From: Parapristionchus giblindavisi
Taxonomy: Eukaryota > Nematoda > Chromadorea > Rhabditida > Diplogasteridae
NCBI GenBank assembly: GCA_943737045.1
Contig: CALSFV010000417.1
Coordinates: 62,001-126,000, forward strand
Direction: 5' to 3'
DNA: 64,000 nucleotides
Shown here: in pieces, positions 26,480 to 37,900 of the stretch
Numbering within the stretch: the first letter of the stretch is position 1
Layout of the letters: every line of letters begins with the position of its first letter
Program-made: the position numbers and the translations under genes
The notes under the pieces: generated by a model
Database searches by the model: none
What the model was told of the DNA's origin: nothing
What the model saw: the letters and a program-made list of their open reading frames with translations, nothing else

Positions 26480-27098
26480 TTAAAAAGCCGCTACTGCATT
26501 CGGTATGTAATACTGTATGATTGAATAGATTGAAGATATGAGAGCAGTTGCTTAAATAATGAATGATTAGAATAAAACTGGTGATATTTGATAGATGATG
26601 AATACCTGCCATAATATAAAGGAGAATAGATTGTATGAAGTTATGTGATTGATGAATTCGATGGTTAACATGAAGGAATAAAGAAATACCCAATGGGAAT
26701 AGGTAACCGATCTCATTCTAATATATCATCATCAATATTCATATAGATGCAGTTGAAACATACCATTTGAATTAGTGGAATATGATAGATTGATTGAAGA
26801 GTATGTAATAGAAATAATGATATAATAGTTGATGATAGAAGAGCCATAGCTGAGAATATTCTCCATCTATTGATAACAGAATAATGATTGAATTGGATTA
26901 AAATTTGATAGAATATACATTTTAGATGATGGATATGATAGAATAATTGAGAGTGATGATAAACCAATTGGAATACAATATAGATATGAATTAGAATTGA
27001 TCTTAAATGATTGTTTTAATAATTATAAATAAATAGATTGTTACTTGAGATATAAATATAGAATGACAAAGTAGTCCCATTGATAGTATCTTATCCAT
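26480..27098 (-). CDS. Small four-pass membrane protein, unidentified
   Basis: Five short exons (27045-27098, 26919-27001, 26764-26866, 26606-26717, 26480-26550) with introns of 43, 52, 46 and 55 nt join perfectly in frame to 140 residues. The protein has about four hydrophobic segments: near 2-15, 24-38, 48-66 and 85-122 (the last region may hold two). Short polar links include YPSSKIWR and HVNHRIHQSHN, and it ends YYIPNAVAAF. The length and topology are like TMEM107-class proteins, but I see no diagnostic motif and give no name. It is divergent from the MEK5-like kinase (220 bp between starts) and tail-to-tail with EIF3I (194 bp). Confidence 0.7.
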
Positions 27099-27318
27099 GT
27101 TCACAAATAAATAAACGATCGATGAAATTAACTGTTAGAATATGAGTATGTGAGAGGTACTGATAAGATATTATAGAGAGATAGAGAGATGGTAAAGGTA
27201 GAATTGATGGAGTGACTCGTTTCTCCCTCTCCTTCTCTATGTCTCTTCTCTATAACCATTATATTGACCTTGTAACGTGTACTTGTACTCTCATATTCAA
27301 TCAATACTCTAATTATAG
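27099..27318. promoter_or_regulatory. Compact divergent promoter region
   Basis: 220 bp lie between the start codons of the four-pass protein (minus) and the MEK5-like kinase (plus). The stretch holds an unusual CTCTCCTTCTCTATGTCTC pyrimidine tract around 27220-27250. Shared regulation is plausible but not shown. Confidence 0.45.
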
Positions 27319-27457
27319 ATGGAACAATCATTAAGTATTAGACTTTATCGTAAAGATGATACTAATCTCCAGCTTATTGATATACCACATCAATCACTCC
27401 AATTGCATAACTTATTTTGTAGAGTACTCAATTTAGAGGACGACTTATTTTATTGTA

Positions 27458-27541
<84 letters not shown>

Positions 27542-28984
27542 AGTTAATGATGACTAATCGTCTGTTTTAAATTGAGATGAAGGAGAAGATGGAAGAGTAA
27601 GAGTGGATAATACCGTTGAATTTGAGGTATTTGTCAGCCTCCTTCTTCAGAATGAACAAATGGATGTATATGAAGGTATATTGATTGGTTTATCCATTTA
27701 CGATATATTGTCAATATTGAAGAACTCGAAGATGATTTTGATATCAATCCAATAGAAGGACATAGTAACAATATATCAACTTTTCTTATTCCGGGTGATT
27801 TTGCTCGTATTGGAGTGCTTGGACAAGGAGCTAGTGGGACATGTTACAAGTTGGTTCTTATACCATATGATATTGATTGATTGATTGATTGATTATAGAG
27901 CAGTGAATATGAAGAGTAAATGTAAGAATATGAATATTGGAGATATAGTAGCTATCAAAAGTATTGAAAGTGTTGATGAAGAAATGATACAAGAACAATT
28001 GAAAAGAGAAATTGCAACACTCAAAAAAGTATTCATTTAATTTATATGTATGCTTATAATGAATATTATAGTGTGAATCATGTGAATATATAGTACGACT
28101 ATTAGGACAAATGGAAGATGATTCAGTTAAAATGCTTGTATTTGAATATATGGATGGAGGAAGTTTAGAAAGGTAAGATACATCATGTCCATCATGTGCA
28201 TGCTTTGGCTTTTATATTTATCTATCTATTGATATGATAATTGCAGATATGGTATCCTTCATCCACGAGTTCTATCTGTTGTTGCTACTTCTTTATTAAA
28301 TGCACTTATATTCCTTACTACTAAAGGAATAATTCATCGTGGTATGTTTATCCATTCATTCATTCATTCCATTGATTTATTCTTATAGATATCAAAAGAT
28401 CGAATGTCTTAGTATCTCTCTCAGGAGAGATTAAACTATCTGATATGGGTGTATCTCGAGTTCTTCCTCCTAATATATTATCTGTTGATTCATATGTTGG
28501 AGATAACTATTATATGCCTCCAGAGAGACTACTTGGTAAACCATATAGGTATGTTGATATATATGATTGAATAGATTGTACTGTACTCTATTGTAGTACA
28601 TCAGCAGAGATATGGGGATTGGCTGTTCTTCTATGTGAATGTTCTATTGGAAGACATCCATTTGTATTGGATAATGAATGTATAAAGAAAGTACATATGA
28701 GAGTAGTTGAAAGAGTAAAGACTAGTTGTGCATTCATACAATACATTCCCATTGAACATGGATATGACTTTATTCATATGGTATACAATATCTATCTATT
28801 CATTCATTTATTATTCTCATCTATTCATTCGTAGATTGAATGTAATACTCATTATAATTCATCAAATAGATGGAATCTAGTCAAATTATGTGAATGTTCT
28901 TATATGAATCGATCGAGGGAAGTTGATAGAGATGAAGCAGCTCAATGGTTTAATCATCATTTCAATGTATATAATGATTCATGA
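27319..28984 (+). CDS. MAP kinase kinase with N-terminal PB1-like domain (MAP2K5 type)
   Basis: Nine exons (27319-27454, 27577-27675, 27723-27849, 27899-28028, 28072-28172, 28247-28341, 28389-28548, 28597-28780, 28835-28984) give 393 residues. Residues about 5-80 read like a PB1 domain, including the acidic YEGEDGRVRV (compare the OPCA motif). The kinase domain has GQGASGTCYK, the lysine in VAIK (K141), IIHRDIKRSNVL (D230), DMG in place of DFG (248-250), and an activation segment ending YYMPPERL. PB1 plus a MEK-type segment points to MAP2K5, which activates ERK5 after docking to MEKK2/3 through PB1. The DMG change and the diverged loop make strict orthology uncertain. A (TA)n tract fills intron 1. 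ELP1 starts only 91 bp downstream. Confidence 0.85.
27460..27540. repeat. (TA)n microsatellite in MAP2K intron 1
   Basis: About 38 TA units immediately follow the GTAAGATA donor. The tract makes up most of a 122 nt intron. Confidence 0.95.
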
Positions 28985-29075
28985 TATTATTGATAAACAT
29001 TATTATATCACAAATATATTTATAATATTAATATTACGTTAATTCGTTATTGAATACTTTGATGTAAAAAAAAAG

Positions 29076-32000
29076 ATGAATATGATGTATTTGTTAAGAG
29101 TGAGAATGAGATGGGTGAATATATCATCTCTTACATCTTGTATTATACCAAATGATAAAGGGAATATAATTGGAGTAGAAAGAATATGTCATCTTGATAT
29201 GACTCTTATTGCTACTAAATCACATCTTTTATTCATTCAAAATGGAAAGGTATCAATCAATAAATGATAATTGTGAGTATTTATGAAAGAATTAAGATTA
29301 TTGATGAGAAAGAATGGAGAGATATAGATAATGATGGTGATGAACCTATTCTTATGTCTCTATTTGATGGATATCGTGTAATATGTATATTCTCATCTGG
29401 TTTCATATCTGTTATTGATATTGAAAGTCGAGAGGTATTTCATTCATGTTTCATTATATTCAATCTATTCTATTTATAGAAAGAAGAATTGATTATAAAT
29501 GTGAATGGTAATATCATATCAGCTGCTATTGATTCATGTTCATCATTGATTACTATTATATTCAATAATCATACATTCTCTATTATTGATTCTCTATTTG
29601 ATGTTATAGTTGACTCCATTGATATCATGGTATCTCTCATATTTCATTATATTAATTTATTAAATGTCAATGTACTTTCTTACTTTATATTTGACATTTT
29701 GTAACATGACCATGAATGTATTCTATGTATAGAAAAGAGGAATATGTGAAAGAATTAATAAAATATTTATTTAGGGAATAAGGAGCGGAATGGATGAATT
29801 AGTTACTGTAGGATGGGGAAGTGAGAAGACTCAATTTCAAGGAAAGGTATACTGTATCTATTGATGAAAAGATTAGTAATATTGATTGATTTGAGTCAGG
29901 AAAAGAGAAGAAAGAAAAAGAGGGAAATGGAATGATTAGAGAAGGAGATAGTAGAAAATGTTATGTAGAATGGAAAAATGATGGAGAATATTTTATTATT
30001 AATTATTATAATGAAAAGACAAATGAAAGGAATTGTACGGTTAGTTAATATATTTATATAGATATATTTAGATATTATTGATTTGTATTTGATGTATTGA
30101 TTATGCAGTTATGGAATAGTAGTGGAGAACTATTATCTCATTGTTTACGTGAAATATCAATTGATGAATCATGTACTATTCGACCTATGGGGAATCTTAT
30201 TGCTATTGCTTCTAAGGCTAATATTGTTATGGCTGAAAGAAATGGACAATTGAGAAATGGGATATTAAAGATTAATGAGTATGTTTACTATATAATTATA
30301 TTATTATTGATTGTTGAATTGTTTGTGTAGAATTGTGAATGGAGGAATATGTAGAAAGATATCATGGAATGCGAATGGAAGTATAATGGCTGTACAAGTT
30401 GATGATATGATTAAGGGGAATGAATACTGTAGGTTGATCTATCAATATACATCTATCCATTCATTATTGATTAAAGTGCAATTGTGGATATGTAGTAATA
30501 TGGAATGGACATGTAAACTATCCATTCCATTCAGTGGAAATATTCAATCTTGGAGGTTAGTTCATTATATCTTTATAATTATAAATATCACCATGATATA
30601 TCGTATAGTTGGTGTATTGAATTAATTATCTTTAGATGGGATAGAGAAAGATGGAATGATATATCAATTGTATCCCCAATGAATGAACTATTTCAAATAA
30701 GTCTATCTCTCAATTATGAATCAATAGAGGGAGTATGTAATATTTTTATAATATTAGTATGATCAATATACAGTGCTGGTCAATATTCTATCATATTTTG
30801 GTTTTTCAGCAATAAATTTTTTCTTAGTCAACCGTTTCTCTTCATTTTTTAGTATGTTTGTATAGATGATACTGTGATATAGTGATCCAATTTTTATCCA
30901 TATTGGATCACAAACAACATGGTGATCAATTTTCGAAAAATGACAATATTCAGCAAATTCAGCACCTGGACATATCGGCCATTGACGGCTCCGGGGCAAC
31001 TTGGATTCAGTTCTACGTGTGGAATCTGTATGCGGCAATGACTGAGTGAAAGTATCAAGGCATGGGGTTGATGAGATGGACGAACATAGCCACTCATACA
31101 ACCTGAACATCATCCTGCACATATGGGAGTACTTGGAGCGTGCTGTGGAGAAATAGAAGGAAAAGAACGCTGCCGAGAGGTCCGAGCAGCTTCAGCGCAG
31201 TTCTGCTGCGATTTTCACCTCCAGCTTCGACACCCTTATCAACCCCATGCCTTGATATAATAATCCAATTTTTATCCATATTGGATCACAAACAACGGAA
31301 TGGTGATCAATTTTCGAAAAATGACAATATTCAGCAAATTCAGCACCTGGACATATCGGCCATTGACGGCTCCGGGGCAACTTGGATTCAGTTCTAACAA
31401 GGAGACTCTCACAACTTAATTTAGCGATGAGATATGTGTTATAGTTCATTTGAAAGCCCTTTTTCTGTAGATTACTAATATGTGCTTTAAAAATGCAAAA
31501 GAGGTCTGTGCACCGACTTAAAGCCTGTCAAAGTTTGAGCAATTGCCACCTCGCAATGATGCGCGCACTGGTGGGTTAGTTCTACGTGTTATTTCTGCGA
31601 GCTAGTATTGGCCCAAAGGTGAAGATGAGTTATTACGATATATATGAAGAACTTGGGTTAGGCTAGTTCAAGTGCATTCTCGTCGACGCTTGCAACTCAC
31701 TATTGGAAGGAAAAACTGGGGAAACGGAAAACGAGGACCATTAGCTATCTCTACCACCACTAGCTCGCAGAAATAACACGGAGACCCAGCCCACCAGTGC
31801 GCGCATCATTGCGAGGTGGCAATTTCTACTAAATTTGACATGCTTTAGTCCGTGCACAGAGCTCTTTTGCATTTTTAAAGGATATATTCTTGATCTACAG
31901 AAAAAGGGCTTTCAAATGAACTATAACACATATATAATCGCCAAATTAAGTTGAGAGAGTCTCCTTGTAAGTGTGGAATCTGTATGCGGTAATGACTGAG

Positions 32001-33460
32001 TGAAAGTATCAAGGCATGGGGTTGATAAGGGTGTCGAAGCTGGAGGTGAAAATCGCAGCAGAACTGCGCTGAAGCTGCTCGGACCTCTCGGCAGCGTTCT
32101 TTTCCTTCTATTTCTCCACAGCACGCTCCAAGTACTCCCATATGTGCAGGATGATGTTCAGGTTGTATGAGTGGCTATGTTCGTCCATCTCATCAACCCC
32201 ATGCCTTGATACTTTCACTCAGTCATTGCCGCATACAGATTCCACACGTAGAACTGAATCCAAGTTGCCCCGGAGCCGTCAATGGCCGATATGTCCAGGT
32301 GCTGAATTTGCTGAATATTGTCATTTTTCGAAAATTGATCACCATTCCGTTGTTTGTGATCCAATATGGATAAAAATTGGATCACTATATCACAGTACCA
32401 TCTATACAAACATACTAAAAAATGAAGAGAAACGGTTGACTAAGAAAAAAATTACTGCTGAAAAACCAAAATATGATAGAATATTGACCAGCACTGTAAT
32501 AATAATTTGAAGATAGTTCTATCAATGGGATTAAAAGAGATTCGTTGTACTAATATGAATAGAGTTATTATCCCACCTCCAATGTATGAAATGAAGATTA
32601 TGAATATTGATTCTCCATCTAATATATCAATGTCTAATGATGGAATATCTTTCATTGATCATTTATTTCATTTATATTACTGTAAGTATTATTAATTGAT
32701 ATCATTATTTCATTTATTCTTTATAGGGAAACGTGATGATAGTAGTAGAATACTATCATATAATATGGTTTCATCCATTCATCTTTCTATTCCTTCTTCA
32801 TCTATTATAACTGCTTCTTCAATTACAATGAATGGATTCATTTATGCTTATACTTGTTCATCTAATCATTTTGTTATTCATTTGGATAGAGATGGGAAGG
32901 AATTAAAGTAAGTATATATTTCTTTATCGTACAATTAATCCATTGATCAGATCGATTACAACTTCTTCATCAATTGTATCTATTAAATGGGATGGAGACT
33001 ATCTTATATACACTGATTCAAATGGAAATATTTGGAATAGATTAAATGAAGAACAACGATGTTCACTCAATCGTTCACCTATTAATCAATATATATCCAA
33101 GGTATTGTAATGATTGATTGATTGATTGATGATTGATTGGTTGATTGATTGATTGATGGTTGATTGATTGATTGATTGATTGATTAATTGATTGATTGGT
33201 TGATTGATTGATGATTGATTGATGATTGATTGATGATTGATTGATTGATTAATTGATTGATTGGTTGATTAAAGATGGTATACTGTGTTATCTTCATATT
33301 TTGGATAGTATGTTAGTGTTGTTTCTTGGTTAGACGCGTTTCGGGTGTTCAAACCCATCATCAGTGACATTACCTACAAATAACAAACATTGGGACTAGA
33401 CAAGAGTGATTGGTTGATTGATTGATTGATTGAAGATTGATTGATTAATTGATTGATTGG

Positions 33461-33491
<31 letters not shown>

Positions 33492-33536
33492 ATGATTAAT
33501 TGATGATTGATTGATTGATTGATTGATGATTGATTG

Positions 33537-33573
<37 letters not shown>

Positions 33574-33653
33574 GATTGAATGGTTGATTGATTGATTGAT
33601 TAATTGATTGGTTGATTGATTGATTGATTGATGATTGATTGATTGATTGATTA

Positions 33654-33685
<32 letters not shown>

Positions 33686-33939
33686 ATTGATGATTGATTG
33701 ATTGATTGATTGATTGATGATTGATTGATTAATTGATTGATTGGTTGATTGATTGATTGATTGATTGATGATTGATTGATTGATGATTGATTGATTGATG
33801 ATTGATTGATTGATTGATTGAATGATTGATTGATGATTGATTGGTTGATTGATTGATGATTAATTGATGATTGCTTGATTGATTGATTGATTGATTAATT
33901 GATGATTGATTGATTGGTTGATTGATTGATGATTAATTG

Positions 33940-33985
<46 letters not shown>

Positions 33986-34077
33986 AATTGATTGGTTGAT
34001 TGATTGATTGATTGATTGATTGATGATTGATTGATTGATTGATTGATTAATTGATTGATTGGTTGATTGATTGATTG

Positions 34078-34111
<34 letters not shown>

Positions 34112-34128
34112 AATTGATTGATTGATTA

Positions 34129-34162
<34 letters not shown>

Positions 34163-34221
34163 GATTGATTGGTTGATTGATTGATGATTAATTGATGATT
34201 GATTGATTGATTGATTAATTG

Positions 34222-34262
<41 letters not shown>

Positions 34263-34375
34263 GATTGATTGGTTGATTGATTGATGATTAATTGATGATT
34301 GATTGATTGATTGATTAATTGATTGATTGATGATTGATTGATTAATTGATTGATTGATTGATGATTGATTGATTA

Positions 34376-34413
<38 letters not shown>

Positions 34414-34445
34414 GATTGATTGGTTGATTGATGGATGATTAATTG

Positions 34446-34479
<34 letters not shown>

Positions 34480-34613
34480 AATTGATGATTGATTGATTGG
34501 TTGATTGATTGATGATTGATTGATTGATTGATTGATTGATGATTGATTGGTTGATTGATTGATTGATTGATGATTGATTGATTGATTGATTGATTAATTG
34601 ATTGATTGATTGG

Positions 34614-34650
<37 letters not shown>

Positions 34651-34852
34651 GATTGATTGATTGATTAATTGATGATTGATTGATTGATGATTAATTGATG
34701 CTTGATTGATTGATTGATTAATTGATGATTGATTGATTGATTGATTAATTGATTGATTGATTGGTTGATTGATTGATTGATGATTGATTGATTAATTGAT
34801 TGATTGATTGATTGATTGATGATTGATTGGTTGATTGATTGATGATTAATTG

Positions 34853-34932
<80 letters not shown>

Positions 34933-37900
34933 GATTGATTGATTGATTGATGATTGATTGGTTGATTGATTGATGATTGATTGATTGATGATTGATTGAT
35001 TGATTGATTGATTGATGATTGATTGATTGATTGATGATTGATTGATTGATTGATTGATTGATGATTGATTTAGAATATAATATATTCACTGACCGATGAT
35101 GGAGTTCTATATAAAGAAGGTAATGTAATAAGTAAAGATGTATCATCATTTCTATTATCCCATCAATACATTATTTGGATTGATAATGATTTCCTTCTCC
35201 ATATACGAGATTGTAATAGAAATGAAGAAGTTGATGGTAAGATTTGATTAGATAAATGAATGAATCATAATGAATTGATATATCAAGTGCGTAATGTTGA
35301 AAAAGGATCAAGAATTGTTAGTATTGCTTCACCTAAAATAATATTACAAATGCCTAGAGGAAACTTAGAAACTATTCATTCAAGGTGATAAGATTTCATT
35401 CAATTATCAATATTATCTAATTGATTATAGATTCTTTGTGATAGAATTAATGAAAGATCTTCTGAATGAAGGAAAAGTGAACAATGCTTTGATTGAAATG
35501 AGGAAACATGGAATTGGATTTGAATTAATTAGAGGTTGTACAACTTATTGAAATAAGTTATATATTCCATTTGTTTTATTTGATTACTAATTCAGAATTC
35601 CCTAATCTTGTTAATAATCCACTTGAATGGATTGAATCAATTGAAGATACTCATTTATTGTCTTTATTGATTTCTCAATTGAGACATTTCCCTGAGGTTT
35701 ATATTTATTGATTGATTGATCTATTGTAAACTATGTTCAGTTATCTATTCAATGTGATTCAATATGTGAATGTATTCTATCACTTGATCAACTTCATATT
35801 CATAGACTATTTCCTTGTATATTAACATCATTATTAACATCATCACCCCCTGATTCCATTAGTGTCTTCTCTCATATAATCAATAATCTTCCATTAGGTA
35901 TTAATATTCTTTCTTCATTAATATAATAATCTCTTAATCTCTTCTAGATAATAGTCGTTCAAGTACTCTCCGCCAATGGTTATTAGTTTGTTCATATTTT
36001 CTTTCTTCATCATCAATATTTCGTTCATCATTATCAACATATAATCTTCCATTTGTTGTAGAGGTCTCTTATATCCATTCCCCATCCATTCCTTTCTTCA
36101 TCTATTCCTTTTTCTTCTTAGGTAGTTGAAGCTCTATCAATGGATCCGAATGAATATATGAGTACATTAAAGGAGTTATATGCTGTTTGTTTCCTTTATC
36201 TCTCTTATACAATATCATAATCATCATCTTTATAGATTAATGATGATTATTATCGTAAATATCGTATGGATTCATTAAGAGAAGATTGGAATAGTTCACT
36301 TATTAATCTATCTCAATGTATTCCTTCGAGGTATAATCTAAGTTCATATGGGGCATGTATTGATGATAGTTATAATTGAGATTGAATGAAGTCAAAGATC
36401 TTGTGATTAATAAGAAATTATATTCACTTGCACTGGAAGTGTACGGTAATGATGAAGTTAAAAGAGAAGAGTTTAATGAGGTTGAGTCATTCATTAATCA
36501 ATCTATATTTATTAATGAATTGATTGTAGATTTGTTGTCTTGCAATATCATTCTATGATAGTGAATGTAAATGGAAAGAAGCAAGTATTATATGTAGATT
36601 GAATGGAAATATGGAAAAGGAATTGATGTATTTAGAGAAATCAAATGATGTAGGGAATAGATGGATAGATGCTCATATTTGATCATAATGAATTATTTAT
36701 TGTTAAGATAGATGGATGGATTAGAGTATGGAAAAGAAATGGAATGAATAATGAATCACTCAATTCATTCATAAACAATCTATCAATGAAATGTCAATGG
36801 AAATCATTATCTCATCTTCTTTGTTCATCGGTATCATTAATTCATTCTATATCTATCAATGTTTTCTATGGGAATTCCAATCATATCCCCTATGCAATTA
36901 CTTGTTTTAGAGTTTCAAAACTATTATTTATGTAATGTTGTAACGATATATATAATGGCCGGGTTCCTTAAACTTAAGCTTTAAACTTTAAATTTCTTTA
37001 AAATGTACTCGGACTCAAGATCATAGGTCGAATAGCTAGGTTATTGGTTTTCAAAATCCGGTCAGGTTTTTCGATTTTTGGCAAATTTGGCTCAAAAAAC
37101 GTTCAGGTTTTTCGATTTTTGTGAAATTTTGGCTCAAAATCCGGTCTCCTCTTTCGATTTTTGTGAAATTTTAGCTCAAAATCCGGACAGGCTTGGTACT
37201 TTGTAACCTACTTTTCGACCTATGCTCAAGATTACAATCTATGCTTTATCTCCAAGTTCCACCACAATTAAACAATATTTGGCGAAGGACTTACGATAAG
37301 GGTCGGAGAAGACTGGATTTGTGGGATGCTCCCTGTAAAAAAAAGACATTTAGGTAAAATTTTTGAAAAAAAAATGAAGGCCCCCTGTAAAATTATCCAT
37401 TTTTTCGTACGAATGCCCCCAGTAGAATCGAGCTCCAGGTACCCCGCCCATGTATGGTTTTAGGGGTTGAAAAGGGGAATAGGGGAGGCGGTTAGCCTGG
37501 GGGAAAGGGAGTATACCTAACCATATCAGTAATATGTAAAATAACCATAATTGAGAGAGAAATAAATAATGATATTTGAGACAGTGTACATAATGTATGA
37601 TGTATTATAGGATTGTGAATGGAATAAACAGATTGAAGTTCATGGAAAAGCTCGGGAATGGAATAGAATTGTATCTATTGTAAATAATGAAGGAACAAAT
37701 AAATCAGGTTTACATTATTAGTAATTACTCTTTACTATTTCGTATTTTGTAAAAAGTATTGCACTCTTTTACCAGCAAAACGGAAAAAGTGAAATATTTT
37801 TAAAAAAATGGAGTTATTATTTTGTTTCTCGATAAAGAGACGATCGACCCACTATATACGGTGGACATACCCAGTGTCACTTCAGTTTTAAATCCACACA

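Noticed and set aside
33105..35070. CRISPR-like array from regular TGATTGATT spacing
   Set aside because: There are no distinct spacers; it is a simple-sequence satellite in a eukaryotic intron.
34745..35149. 134-codon minus-strand ORF of repeated INQS
   Set aside because: It is the translation of the TGAT tetranucleotide repeat, which is open by periodicity.
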